From Ursus arctos (Eukaryota; Chordata; Mammalia; Carnivora; Ursidae): 64,000 nt of DNA. The position numbers and the translations under genes are program-made. This document shows positions 36,016 to 49,043 of this stretch, piece after piece (the stretch's first letter is position 1; each line of letters starts with the position of its first letter). The stretch is from the NCBI RefSeq assembly GCF_023065955.2, contig NW_026622897.1, positions 3,291,001-3,355,000 of the forward strand, written 5' to 3'. The notes beneath the pieces are model-generated. The model searched no databases. It was not told where the DNA came from and saw nothing but the letters and a program-made list of their open reading frames with translations.

Positions 36016-38567
36016 AAAGTAAGTTAACTCACTTGCTATGGAGTCATTAGGAAACAGTACACAAGATTCCACGTGACAGCCAGGAGCTTGCCTTTGATAC
36101 ATAACTTGATGTTTTTACGATTTTAACTTAGAACAAAACTTCAGTAAGATTTTTGAGTTGATAAATTTAAGGCTACTAAGTGCTTGAAATGTGGCTTATG
36201 AACTTGAGGATCTGAATTTTAAATTTAAGTTTTAATTGGTTAATTTAAGCAGCTGCATTTGCCTAATGGCTACCGTACGGGACAACACAGTGTATCTAAA
36301 CAACAGGCTCATTTGGAATAACAGATTGCACTGTGAATGAAACATCTAAATCTTTTCTAGATTCATGTAGGAAAAGAACTTAGAGAACACCCTGTACAGA
36401 TCCTTTTTATAGTAATTTTCACATTGCATTGTGTATACATTTACATATCTTTCTTTCCCCCAGAAATAGGTCTTTCACCAGTAATTATTATATCATATTA
36501 CCTTTATACATTTTGTGTATAGTGTAGTAACCCCTGAGAAGCATGCTCTAAACATGAAATGGACTCATGAATTAATCAAGTGAAGTCCTTGACAACTGGT
36601 ACCAAAAAATTTTAGTGCTTTAATAACTAATCGTGTAATTCATATTTTATTAATGATACCATATTTTGTTTTGTTTTGTTTTGTTTTTGATGATACCATA
36701 TTTTAGTGTCTCAGAGAGCTCATAGACTGGTCAAAATGAAAAATTCTTCCTATAAGGATAGCCCTTGAATTAAATGCAGTTTTCTTATCATGAAAAAATG
36801 TGGAGAAGCCTGAAAAATAATGTTCTTGATTTAGACATAATTAAGCTAAGTATTTATAGCATTTTAAAGTAATCTATATTTTTGGTAATATAAAACCTTG
36901 AAAATCTTTTCAAATCTACTTAAAGGGAAGTAATTTTCCTTGAGTGAAAAAGACGTTAATTTAAGTAATATAAGCAGTAGTTATTTTCCCATTTGAAATA
37001 CATCTTTTTAAAGGGAAATATTTTTTTACTTGTGCCTATTGCCCAGAATTGTACATATTTATGATGCCTTTTTGGCCATTTCCAACACCACTGGTCACAA
37101 GGTGAATTTATGATCAAGGGAGAGTTGAAGAGATGTAAACCTAACATTTTTAAAATTCTAATGATCACTGTCAGTGTTTTCCACAGAACTGGTATGAAGG
37201 TCAGCCCTTTTGATCTCATGTCCGGAGTAAGCAATGGCTGACACTGACCATGTTTTACTTCTTCCTGCTTCTCTTTAAGGCTTAATGTTCAATGTTTTAT
37301 CACATCAGTACTTTCCAGCTAGCAGTATTATTTCACAGGTCGCGGAATATCTTGTATTCAGTATCTGAATTAGTATTATAGCATTATGTAAATTGTTCCT
37401 AGGAGAGATACATTTGGCAAGGCATAGAGTAGAAAACTTTACTTTGGTTTGTTTTGGCTTATTTCTTTTGGCCTGTTTTTTTAGCTTTTTTTTTCTTTTT
37501 ACAAAAATATATTCTACACATAGCATAACATACTTTGAAAAACCTAGGAAACAGTGTTGGGGGCTACATAATGTACATGTGCTTCCCCTGTGCTGAAGCC
37601 AGAGCAAGGAGGGAAGGTGGATGGAAAGACAACTTTGCATGGGAGGGCAAGGATCTTGCTGTTTCATTTCTATTTTTTGGGTTTTGCTACATACATGCCT
37701 TTTCTTTATAAATGACCTTAAATCCTTTTGCAAAAAGTCAAGATCTAAATAACAGAAATAGGAACAAGTGAAGAGTCATGGAATACCTTCCAATGATACC
37801 TCTATTGCTTCCCAGTAAGTAAGCCTGAATGAAATGCTCCAGAGAACTCTCCTGTCTTCCCTTTGGGTTCTCAACTCCACTTCTGTATTTCTTCTCATAT
37901 TGTTGTTCTTTTACTCTTTGCTTCCTTCTCTTCCTGCCCTCCGAACCTAGTGTGGATAGGCAGCACGATTCCAGGGAACTGGGAGCCTCAACCCTCTGTC
38001 AGTCATTAACCGTCATGGACTTCTGGTAAACTCAGGCAGAAATAATGTAGGGAGACGACCAAGCAGATACCTCCAAGGAATATGGCATAATGACTTCAGT
38101 TCACACCAAAATACTACTCCTGGTTCTGCTCCCTCTTTGAAATTCGTTTCAGAGAGGTGTGAGTTGGGGAAGATTTTCAGGGGTAACTGTGCACCTGTCA
38201 GCTGGACTCGGTGCCATTCAGAGGAATAGTCAGTGTGGAGTGGTGCTTACAAGCACCCATTTCCAGTCTTCAGTTCCCATACGGGCTAATGTTCCACCCG
38301 CACACGTCTGCCATTAGTTGTGCCACTTAACATGCGTATGGTCCATTTTTCTTATTAAAAACAAAATTAGAAACACGATAGCAAAACAGAGATAATTGAT
38401 CCATGAATTCAGGAGAAGTAAGGATCTTTCAGATCGTAACCAGGTGTTATCCAAGAAGGGATAAAAAATTTATCTTTAATTCTTGATATATTAAGCCCCA
38501 TTTTCCATTTATTTCCTAACCCCGGGGGAAAAACCTTTGAGTCTAAAACCCACATGAGGATGAAGAG
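36016..38567. other. Unassigned intronic sequence
   Basis: Nothing recognised apart from the small insert at 36653. No coding similarity. Confidence 0.5.
36653..36704. mobile_element. 22-base (TTTTG)n insert between 15-base perfect direct repeats
   Basis: ATGATACCATATTTT occurs at 36653-36667 and 36690-36704. Only GTTTT units lie between. This looks like a retrotransposon insertion reduced to its tail (antisense), or a slippage product. Confidence 0.65.
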
Positions 38568-38578
38568 GAATTTCCTTT

Positions 38579-39306
38579 TTTTTAATTATGTTCAGTTAGC
38601 CACTGTATCATTAATTTTGGATGTAGTGTTCAATGATCCATTAGTTGCATATAACACCCGGTGCTTATCACAACACGTGCCCTCCTTAGTACCCATCACC
38701 CTTTTACCCCCTTCCCACCCTCCGAAACCCTCAGTTTGTTTCCCAGGGTCCATAGTCTCTCATGGTTCGTCTCCCTCTCTGATTTCTCACCCTTTAGATT
38801 TCCCTCCCCTCCCCTATGGTCCTCCGTGCTATTGCTTATGTTCCACATACGAGTGAAACCATATGATAGTTGTCTTTGTCTGCTTGACTTACTTCACTTA
38901 GCATAATCCCCTCCAGTTCCATCCACCTCGGTACAAATGGTGGGTATTTATCCTTTCTGATGGCTGAGTAATATTCCATTGTATGTATGGACCACATCTT
39001 CTTTATCCATTCGTTTGTTGAAGGACATCCTGGCTCCTTCCACAGTTTGGCTATTGTGGACAATCCTGCTATGAACAGTGGGGTGCATGTGCTCCTTCTT
39101 TTCACTACATCTGTATCTTTGGGGTAAATACCCAGTAGTGCAATTGCTGGGTCATAGGGTAGCTCTATTTTTAACTTTTTGAGGAACCTCTGCACTGTTT
39201 TCTAGAGTGGCTGCACCAGTTTGCATTCCCACCAACAGTGTAAGAGGGATCCCCTTTCTCCACATCCTGGCCAACATTTGTTGTTTCCTGTTTTGTTAAT
39301 TTTTGT
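38579..39306 (-). mobile_element. LINE-1, 5'-truncated insertion with readable ORF2 C-terminus
   Basis: The - strand frame 39195-38836 is open for 119 codons and reads as the ORF2 C-terminus (KLKIELPYDPAIALLGIYPK, later TMEYYSAIRKDKYPPF), ending at a stop at the expected place. The 3'UTR follows to a T-run on the + strand. Flanks GAATTTCCTTT (38568-38578) and GAATTCCCTTT (39307-39317) look like a target-site duplication with one mismatch. The endonuclease and reverse transcriptase domains are missing, so it is inactive. Confidence 0.92.
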
Positions 39307-39317
39307 GAATTCCCTTT

Positions 39318-41447
39318 CTATAAACATCCTGTGACGAACCTCAGGCAATTACCTGTGTTTATCGTGAACTCATTAGGATTTAGACTATAGCTCATCCCAA
39401 TACTTTTGGTTACTGATTTTCATTACATTTCTAGTCAGGCTGACAATGCCAAATATTTACTTGTTGCCAGTTGCCAAGTATGAGGATAACCCATTCTACC
39501 AGGAGGAGAACAACACTTATCTGTATCTTTCAAGAATGTATCACTGCCTTCCTGCTGGAACCAAGCCAGTAGGAGAGCAAAGAAAAAAAACCTGTATAAA
39601 AATAACAATGGAGCTTCCTATGGAGGTTCTGACTTGTAGTTGAGGGAGAAAAAGTAATCAGAAGCCGGCAAAGCAGCCCCTGCTCCCTTCACACAGTCTC
39701 TTTTAGTATCACCTGCAATGTTTATTTTCTGCCCTCATTAGCCCAGATTCCACAGGCTGTTTCCACTGTGGGTTGGGAAGGGGAGCAGTGGACTAAGGGG
39801 CAAGTGAATGGATGAAGGAGCACCAGTGGATGTTCTCACAAAGAGGGTTATGTGTCCAGTCGCTTTTCCTTGGTGAAAGGAGGCAGAGGGAGGCACATGT
39901 CCATTACCTCCCACTTTCCCTCGTTACAGAATGGAGGGGTTGAGGGCAAATGCTGAAAGTCATATCCTAAAGGTGTGCTAAAATCCAACAAGGAGAATGC
40001 ATTGAGCTGCACTGCCAGACAAGGGGATTACCAAAGAGCAATGAAGTAAAGCTGCAAGGAGGGTAGTCAGAGAAGGGATCCGAGCAAAGAGCAGGAAAGT
40101 AAGCAGTGTGTGAACAGATTGGAGAAAGTCTGGAGAAGGACAGAAGCCTACGGTTGCTTCCGTGGTGTCAGCAGCCTTCCAAACATTCATTTGAAAGGTT
40201 AAGGAGGCCTGAGTGGAATGGCAGGGCAAGTAGACATGCAGCCTTCTATGAATATTTGTGCCGGGTCGGTTCAGCTGTCAGCTGGGAGGCACTAGATGCA
40301 TCGTTGACTATCTGGATGTTCCTCCTTTCCCATTTGCTTCCCATTGTTGGGGTTCCATCTGAATGGAAGAGCAGAGAGCAGATCTGGGTAAGACCTTTAG
40401 AGGCCCTACTCACTGGAAAGGTGAGATTGTGCCCCCCCATTGAAATTCAAAATTCAAACAAATTATAAACAGTTGTATGGCATCCATCAGAGTTCTGTTT
40501 TTCCCCCATGGGTGACCATATTAATGCTTTTATTGAAATATTAAATTTGTTTAGAAAATTTTGTCATGATTGGGGCACCCGGGTGTCTCAGTCGTTAAGC
40601 ATCAGGGCGTGATCCCAGGGTTCTGGGATCGAGCCCCACATCAGGCTCCTCCGCTGGGAGCCTGCTTCTTCCTCTCCCACTCCCCCTGCTTGTGTTCCCT
40701 CTCTCACTGGCTGTCTCTCTCTCTGTCAAATAAATAAAATCTTTAAAAGAAAAATAAAATTTTGTCATGATAGAGGCCTGAGCGTAGAGTCAACCTGTCA
40801 GTTGAGTTATTGAGTCAGACCTGCGGACTCCGGGGGAGGGAGTGGGAGGGGGACGGGGAAGGGACATGTTCCTTGAGGATCCTTAGATCGAGGGAATGTG
40901 GATATAATATTTGAGCAGTTTTCTTACCCCCCAAAAACAAATGGCAAGGGTTTCTCACTGTCTCCATCTTTTCAGTGACCCATACCTTTCTAAAGCAGTA
41001 AGTTTGAAAATAACTGTAATTTTCTGACAACTTCTTTATTAAAAAAAAAAAAAAGTTGCTTATCTGAAGATCTGGGGGAAGATCTTTCTTTTCGAGCTCT
41101 GACCGAACACATTGCCTCAAGATAACGTATGTTGTCTCTACAAACTGTTCCTTCTCTTATGAAAATGGGACAAACGTGTGTGTAATGACAATGCACAATC
41201 AAGGTTAAATTCTTGTAGTGCAAAACTTCTCAGGGGTAAGGTTCACTCAGGTGATATGCTTTATAGTTTACACCAATTATAACACGTGGTGTCAGGGCTG
41301 TGGAAAGCAGAAGGTTACTTTGTCATACGATGGAGACTGTCCTTAGATATGAGTTGAGGCTGTGGCAGTTCTGCCAGTCCTTTGCCTGTCCAAACAGAAG
41401 TAGTTCCAGCATTAGTCCAGTCCTGTAACCCAGATGCCGTCCATGGA
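39318..41447. other. Unassigned intronic sequence around one SINE
   Basis: Apart from the SINE at 40571-40755, no repeat or gene is recognised. A-run at 41040-41054. Confidence 0.5.
40571..40755 (+). mobile_element. CAN-SINE with small head deletion
   Basis: Perfect 16-base flanks AAAATTTTGTCATGAT at 40555-40570 and 40756-40771. About 14 bases are missing from the head between 'cgttaagc' and 'cagggcgtgatccc'. Confidence 0.96.
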
Positions 41448-41665
41448 GGATAGTGGAGCACAACGGAAAGGGACCTGGAATCAGATCCCAGTGCACCGCT
41501 GATTACATGTTTGACCTTGCGTAGGTTTCCTAAAATCGCTGGATGTCTGCGATCTACCAGGTCGCTATGAGTTGTTTATAAAGTGCTCACACGGCTCCTG
41601 ACGTACGACAAACTGCATATGTTACAGCTGCTGTATTACTTCTTATTATTATCAGCAGCATTATT
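41448..41665 (+). mobile_element. MIR SINE
   Basis: 'ggacctggaatcagatccca', 'tgaccttgcgtaggtttcct', then a decayed 'aagtgctcacacggctcc'. Confidence 0.65.
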
Positions 41666-41899
41666 ACTGTACTAATGCCATAACAGTTTATGCTTAAACT
41701 CCAATAAATATTTATCATTTTGTTATTGTGAATCACGAATCAAAGATATTTGGTTAATGTATTATGAGACATACACCTTTTTATTACGGGGACATGTCTG
41801 AGTATAAATGCGGAATTGATGAGGACACAAACAAGCATAAATTTGTGGTTTCTTGTAGTTCATTTCCTTCATAGACTTCTCTTACTCTGACTTCTCTTA

Positions 41900-42490
41900 A
41901 AATGCTGGCATTCCCCCTCAGTTCTGTCCTCAGCCATGTTGCCTCTGTAAACCTGACTCCGAAGCTCCCTGTAGCACATTCCTAATTAGGATGATCTGAT
42001 GACTTGCATTCATCTAAGGTCCAAATTCCTTCAACAATGCTGCCCAGCCCATCTCTTGATTACTTCTCCCATCTCGCTGGGTCATCCACTTCTGCTGGAA
42101 CACCCAGCCCCACTGAAAATGGCCTTTTCAAGATGCTGAGCACACTATACTTTCAGCTCTCCTTGACGCTCTGCACATGCCATTGCTTCAGCCTCAAACA
42201 TTTAGTGCACATCTCTGTTTCCTGGTGTGACTCCTACTACTCATCCTTCGGGTCTGAGCATAATGTCTTTCAAGAAGTTTTTTCTGTGCATCTGCCCTTG
42301 AGTGATAAACCCCCTTCCACGTGCTCCTATTGCATTTTTTGTTACTTGTATCAAACACAGGATTCTCTTTGTTTAATTCTGTGCTTTTGTCACCAGACTC
42401 TTTGAGGTCTGTAATAGCAGGGACTTGCTCATTGAGATTCCCTGAACAAGGATTGGACCTGCCGTTCAGTCACACTCCATAAATATGAAT
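41900..42490 (+). mobile_element. LINE-2 3' portion
   Basis: Sense L2 motifs: 'cctgactccgaagctccc', 'tctgcacatgccattgcttc', 'ctgagcataatgtctttcaa', 'gtctgtaatagcagggactt' and a decayed AATAAAT-type end. Confidence 0.6.
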
Positions 42491-44329
42491 CTTAAGGTCT
42501 CATCTTCACTGTATTTAGATAGAGCTCAGTGCTCATTGTTGAACCAGACTCATTTTCATGGTAACCATTGGAAGTCCCATTGTACCTAACATCTCAACAT
42601 TCCAAGAGTGAATCTATCACCTGCCCCCTGAACTTGCTCCTTTTCATACATTTCTGCCTTAGAAGTGTACTCTGCCTTGCATACTAGAAAAGGAAGAAGC
42701 TTCCTTACTCCTTGGTCTTCCTCATGCAGTCCTAGCCAACAAATCATCAGCTTTGATAAATGTGTGCCTCACAGAAATATGCCAGAAGCATCCCCTCCTC
42801 CATGTAAGTGCGTGGAAGACAGACGTGAGGGGGATCGCACTGGCGCCTCTGCTCAGACCTTCATTCTCCTGCATCAGCCAGCCTGCTTCCTGAGCTTCAC
42901 CGGAAGCCTCTTCAATCCGGCTTCCATGGACTTGCCGGGCTGAACGATCTGCAACCGAGACCTCACATGTGTCACTTCTGTGTCTTAACATCTTCAAAGG
43001 GACCCAGAAATTGTACATTTTACTTACCGAATACTTGTCAGGAAGACTTCTCTGTGTATTTGGAAAGAATGACTTCAGAAGATATTGTGTGATGTCATAT
43101 TTCTAAGGAAAATACCATGGAAGCTGATTTCCATCTTGGGTTGTGTATCAACAGGAAGAGTTTAGACTTCAGATAATAACAAAAACAAAGGAACAGTATA
43201 TATGTACATATGTATCAGTATGAATATCTGTGTACGCATGATGCACACATGATACGGAGCTGTTACTATAACTGCTGTGGCAGGTTCCTTATCTCCCTGA
43301 AGTCAGACTTCTGTTGTTGGTACATCGGCCTCAACATCTGGCTTCACTCTAAGGTCCACAGTGGCCCCTGAAGTTCCAGTCATGTCCACATTCCAGTCGG
43401 CCAGAAGGGGTGGAGGGGAAATAAAACCACACCACCTCCCTTTACCATACATGTCATTTTACACATGTAATTACGTGTGATCAGACGTGCAATTTCGTGA
43501 CAAGGTTCTATTGGCTTGGAGTATGCTGCAGAATATTACTTTTGTTTTTCTTGTTTTCTGGTTGAGTCTATAAAATGCTATTTACTCAAAAGTTGGATAA
43601 AACATGCCTTAACATATTTGGGCATGAAGTCTGAAGAACTTTTTCAACCATGCTTCAATTTCTTTCCTGATTCAGAATGCTGTTCAGATTTTTCATTTAT
43701 CCTTGTGGTACGTTTGTTGAGATACACAAAACACACACTGGCATGAGGAACTTAATGGGTTCTGCCAGGAAGTATATTCTCTGTGATACCAGCCCTTTGA
43801 AACTTCTTAGAACTTTCTTCATTTTCTGGTACACGTTCAATTTTAATAACATTTCATGCAGTCTCAGCAAGAGCATTTACTTTCTTTTTCTTCTGGGGTG
43901 GGTGGGGGCCCCGCCAGCATTCTAAATAATCATTATATGTTGTCGTTCGACTCTTCTGTGTCTTTACTAAATTTCTGACCTAATTGAAAGATGTACATGT
44001 AAATCTCCCACTTTGGTCATAGATTTATCAATTTCTTATTGTATTTCTCTAGATTTTTGCTTTATTTGTGACACATTTTCTTATAAAATTCTTTAGAATA
44101 TTTAGTGTTTTCCTCATAAACTTCTTATACCATATAATAAACCTCACTCTCCTTAACGATGCTTTTTGTCTTGAGGTCTGTTTTTCGAACACTGTATAGC
44201 TACCCAAGCTTTCTTTTGGCTCATATTTGTCAAGTATATCTTTTACCATGTTTTTATTTTCAACTTTCCTGCGTCCCTACATTTTAGGCATATATTTTTG
44301 GCAGCATAACTGTCATTATGCATGGGGTA
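42491..44329. other. Unassigned intronic sequence
   Basis: 42760-43000 may be very old L2 but cannot be shown by eye. The rest is unrecognised. Confidence 0.45.
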
Positions 44330-44535
44330 ATTTTCTATGTGTGTTGCATATTTAATTCTTCCCAAACCCAATAGGTAAGTAGAATTGTTATCCTGTTTTA
44401 TTCCCAAGACAGTTTAGATTTAGAGAATTAATTAATTTACCCGAAGTTACCTAGCAGCCAGTAACAGAGCTAGGACTCAACTACTTCTGTTGGTCAACAA
44501 AGTCTTGCCTTTAGCCACTGTGTTACACTACGTGC
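44330..44535 (-). mobile_element. MIR SINE
   Basis: 'acccgaagttacctagcagc', 'cagtaacagagctaggactc', 'tagccactgtgttacactac' are the antisense MIR core and 5' part. Confidence 0.82.
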
Positions 44536-44582
44536 CAGGAAAAGTTTACATTACATTCATTATGAGGGAGGATGATCTCTAC

Positions 44583-44915
44583 TGAGGGTCAGCAAACTTT
44601 TTGTAAAGAGCCAGATAGAGGACACTTTAGGCTTTGCAGACGATATGGTTTCTGTCACAACTACTCAACTCTGATGTGGTAGTGAAAACCAGCCATCGAT
44701 AATACAGAAGTGAAGGAGCATGCCTGTGTCCTAATAAAATTCTGTGGACACTGAAATTTGAATTTCACATTTTCATGTGTCACAAAATCCTATTTTTATT
44801 TCCCTCTCTCCTTCCAAACATTTAAAAACGTAAAAACCATTCATACCTTACAAGCTATACAAAGGCAGATGGCAGGCCAGATTTGGCCTGTGGGCTGTAG
44901 TTTGCAATATATGTA
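44583..44915 (+). mobile_element. Non-autonomous hAT-type DNA transposon (MER family), copy 1
   Basis: Begins 'ggtcagcaaactttttgtaa' and 'agagccagatagag', then 'taggctttgcagacgatatg', 'caactactcaactctg', and ends 'ccagatttggcctgtgggct' and 'gtagtttgc'. The two ends are inverted copies of each other (gtcagcaaact/agtttgc). It is longer than usual, with about 100 extra AT-rich bases in the middle. Confidence 0.75.
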
Positions 44916-46415
44916 CAGATTTATGTATTCTTTCTTTTAAAAAATACAATTTTTGAACATTGTATTGTTGTTTAATAGGGTTAACCGGGGGTAAGTTAAA
45001 AATGCATTAATGTGTTGGAAGCAGTTGTCCAGGTGTGTGGGTAAATGCAGCATTACTGCACGTGAGTACGCACCGCTTCCCGAGATAGCCCTTACTCATA
45101 TTCCTTTGGGAAATACTGTAATTTAAAGTCTGTAGGACATGAACCAGACCTGCTCTGATAAATTTTTGTTTAAAATCAAAGTAATAATTTTTCTGACAGT
45201 TATTTTCTATGTGATTTTGTCTCTAATTTGATAATGGCTCGAATAACCTTCTGATCTATTGCAACATTGGCCACATTTCCATCCTGTACTGCACTTGTTT
45301 ATTTTGGAAATATGGGTGTGCCACAGGTATTTTCGTTTGCTTTGAGCATTTTTTATAGCCTGGCTCTACCTGTATGCTACCTGCTAACAGACTGTAGAAT
45401 AACGAACAAAATGGCGTAAAGAGAAGTATTTGCGGTCACGGTCACAGGACCAATTGTTGAAATGCATTTAGGGATCATGTTCCATCATGTGGTATAGGCA
45501 TGGTGCTGTGCTACATTGAGCAGGGAGTAGAAATACAAACTAAAAGAAGGGCATGGGTAAATGTCAGGTTGAAAGTAGTAGAAGATTCTAATACTCTTTG
45601 TGGGAGAACAAAAAGAATGTGAAGAAATAGGGGTTTTTTAGAAGAAACGAGAGAGAGAAGAGAGCACTACAAGTACAGCAGGCAGCACAGACCAAGACTT
45701 GGAAGTGAAGAGTTTTGCATGAAGTTTTGCAGGTGCTGTGAAGTCTTTTGTGACTCAGACCTTTGGCACAAGGAGAGGGGAAGTAGAGGCCAGCGGTGGT
45801 TGTAATGAGCATGTTTCAGAGTCCACGAGGGTTACACGTTAGCCTCGTGCCACTGTCTGTTTACTTAAACTACCTTCCAGAACTCCTAAGACAGTTTGGA
45901 ACGTAGCTAGAAAGATTAATCCATGGCAGACTGGATGAGATCTACTGAGTGAAGGAAATAACACCAGCAGATGTTAGTATCTAAACACAGTAGTTATCAT
46001 CCTGTAGGAGATTACACTCTGAGTGTATTCCAGGGTTTATTTTAAGGTTTTTATTCTGTTTTGATAGATGCCTGATTAAGAGCATAACAAACAAGTGTTC
46101 TTCCTGTAATGCAGGAAAACGGCATAAACATTCATCTTTATAACAGTCTGTGGCTTTAATTTGGAAAGTGGAGAGAATAATTTTGTGAGGGAGACTGCTC
46201 TGTGGGCCTTTTACATTTTTCCTACCTCTACTCTGCCCAAGAGGATTCCATGTCATGTGTATATTAGGTGAGTGCACATTACTCTCTTTCTCACTTCATT
46301 GGGTATCTGTTAGCTCTTTTCTTGGGAATTTTAGAAAAAGATGCTTAAGAGATACATTTCTTCCAATTCTAACTTAGGGAAGATTTGAACTATGACTCAC
46401 CTTGAAAATTTGTCT
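44916..46415. other. Unassigned intronic sequence
   Basis: No recognised repeat or gene. Confidence 0.5.
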
Positions 46416-46429
46416 ACTTGTAAAATACT

Positions 46430-46557
46430 ATTTTTTAAGTAGGCTCCATGCCCAGAGTGGAGCCCAAGGTGGGGCTTGAACTCATGACCCTGAGATCAAG
46501 ACCTGAGCTGAGATCAAGAGTCAGATGCTTAACCTACTGAACCAGCCAGGTGCCCCC
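46430..46557 (-). mobile_element. CAN-SINE, short form with internal duplication
   Basis: T-run, 'taagtaggctccatgcccag', then the head with 'gagatcaaga' present twice. No CT-rich part. Flanked by ACTTGTAA (46416-46423 and 46558-46565). Confidence 0.88.
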
Positions 46558-47187
46558 ACTTGTAACATATCTTAAAATGCCCCCAAACACAGCCTTAAGA
46601 GGCCAATTCAGAAATAGACGATCAGAGTATGAAGTTAAAACTAACGTTTTATCTCTCATATATTCTAAACAGATTATTTTTCTGTAGTCTCATATTAAAC
46701 TTGATGATTTATGTTAATTGCTGTGTACATTTTTTACCTGAAACGTGTGTTAGCTGAAGCATTTCAAATACTTCATTTTGTGAATTTTGTATTATCTGTG
46801 TTACATTATCTGTTTTCACTCAATTATTTAGGAAATAAATGGTATATGGAATCAGTGTCCACATGCCCATTAAGTCTAAAAAAATTGGTTTAGATAGGAA
46901 CCATAGATTGTGTATTAAGGAGTTAGCATATTTTAAACAGTGAAAATGGCTGTTCAACTACAGGTAAGTTTGAGAGAGTTGTGTTCTTCCATATTAACCA
47001 TATGTTGCCTTCATGTTACTATAGTTGGGGAAAGGCAGGTTGTTTTTAAAAGAAGAACAGGGGAAAAAAGATTTAAAGGGAATTCTTAGTTTCTTAAGAA
47101 GCAGTCTTAGCACCTGGACTGCAAATTATTGTTTCTTATCTAAAAACATGAGAACAAGGTAGATTTATTCTTACTAGATCCAAGAGA

Positions 47188-47388
47188 CTATTTTTTAAAA
47201 GATTTATTTATTTATTTTTAGAGACAGGGCACGAGTGGGAGGGGCAGAAGGAGAGGGAGAGAGAATCTCAAGCAGATTCCCCACTGAGCGCAGAGCCTGA
47301 TGTGGGGCTCGATCCTACAACCCTGAGATCATGACCTGAGCCAAAAGCAAGAATCAGGTGTTCAACCGACTTTGCCGTCCAGGCACCC
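47188..47388 (-). mobile_element. CAN-SINE (SINEC type)
   Basis: Perfect 14-base flanks CTAGATCCAAGAGA at 47174-47187 and 47389-47402. Confidence 0.95.
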
Positions 47389-47767
47389 CTAGATCCAAGA
47401 GAGTGTAAAAGACACACAGTTGTCAGAATGAGGCAATACTCCCTATTGGGCCAGATGTTAATAGCCAAGGAGTTCAGCCCCAAGAAGTGTGTGACCAATG
47501 GTGCCTCAGCCTTTAGACTATACAGAGTCTAAGATATGCCCTTTGAGGGAGAAGACCATTAGAGCAGTACAACCCTCAAAAGTGGATTCAGAGACCATCC
47601 CACATTGGCCACGATACACCTGAATTCAGTACAGATCAACATTAACATGGGGTGCAAAGTAGAACAGACCGTGGAATAGTCAAAATTTTTCTGATCCAAC
47701 ATCGAACAGTACTCCTGTTCAGTGCTGTAATTGTGTATACAGATGTTTAAATTAAAAAGCGCAACTT

Positions 47768-47979
47768 GGAGCACCTGGGTGGCTCAGTCTTTAAGCGTCT
47801 GCCTTCAGCTCAGGGCGTGATTCCAGGGTCCTGGGATCGAGCCCCACATCAGGCTCCCTACTCCGCTGGGAGCCTGCTTCTCCCTCTCCCACTCCCCCTG
47901 CTTGTGTTCCCTCTCTTGCTGGCTGTCTCTCTCTCTGTCAAATAAATAAATAAAATTTTTAAAAAAATAATAGTAAAAT
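47768..47979 (+). mobile_element. CAN-SINE, younger subtype
   Basis: Flanks AAAAAGC(G/A)(C/T)AACTT at 47754-47767 and 47980-47993. It lies 380 bases from the opposite copy at 47188, so transcripts of this intron can form a SINE-SINE duplex here. Confidence 0.95.
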
Positions 47980-48286
47980 AAAAAGCATAACTTTTTTTTT
48001 TTTTTAATTGCAGTAGAATTGTATCAACAACAATAGCAAGAGTTCAGGTGCTGATAATTAATGTACATGAGACAAATCAGAATGAGCACTGGGACCAGCA
48101 TATTGCTGAAGAAATTACTGCTGAGAACATGAGCTGCTTAGTGGAAATCAGTGTGGAATGGATGGAGCTGAGGAGTGTAGTTAGGACCCAGTCTGAAGTT
48201 ACTGCCGTTGGGCATGCATAATCACTAGAACTTACCAGTTAGCACAGATACCAGAGGTTTGACGCTTTTCATTCCTAACTTGTAGA

Positions 48287-48500
48287 AGAAGAGTCCGCAA
48301 ACTATGGCTGGTGGACTGAATCAGGTGGACAGCCTTTTACTGCAAGTACACACAGCCACACTCACTCATTATACATCCTCTGTGGCTGCTTTCACCCTGC
48401 AAGGGCAGAGTTGTACACTTGCACAGAGACTGTATGGCCTGCAAAGCCTAAAATACTTACCACCTGACCCTTCACAGAATCTTGCCAACCCCTGACTTAG
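48287..48500 (-). mobile_element. Non-autonomous hAT-type DNA transposon (MER family), copy 2
   Basis: Opposite orientation to copy 1: 'gagtccgcaaactatggctg' at the left, 'tatggcctgcaaagcctaaa' in the middle, 'cttgccaacccctgac' at the right as the terminal inverted repeat. It has the family's usual size of about 210 bases. Confidence 0.72.
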
Positions 48501-49043
48501 AACCTTCATTGAAAATTGATTACTTCAATAGAATTATCGTACATAAAAAAGATATTTAAGTTTGTTCTGTGTATGCTTTCATTGCTAAGTAAACCAAATT
48601 TGCAGAATACAAAAATATCTCTTAAAAATTATTCATAAAAGTAACTCAGTAAATATTTGTCAAGTTGATTTGAAGATCTGCGCAAGAATGTGAATATGAG
48701 TACCATGGAAATAGTGTTATAAATCCATAATATCATGAACATAGGTGCTTTCTCCTGGTATATTACATTCCTGAACTAACAAAGTCTTAGTTTTCATATC
48801 TTTCGCAATAATGATGAATTGTTCCTTTCAGTTACTGGATAAATAGAACCAAAGCTTTTGTTTTTAAAGAATGATATTTCTCTCTCTTGAGGATACCCTA
48901 GAATCATAGGCCTGATCAAAGCCTCTGACATAAAGTATCAAAATAGGGATTATGCAAAATGCCAACTGTTCATTTGCCTTTATGCACAGATGTGTCTATG
49001 GAAAAATAAAACAAAACTATTTCCCAAGTATTTAGAAGTTTTT

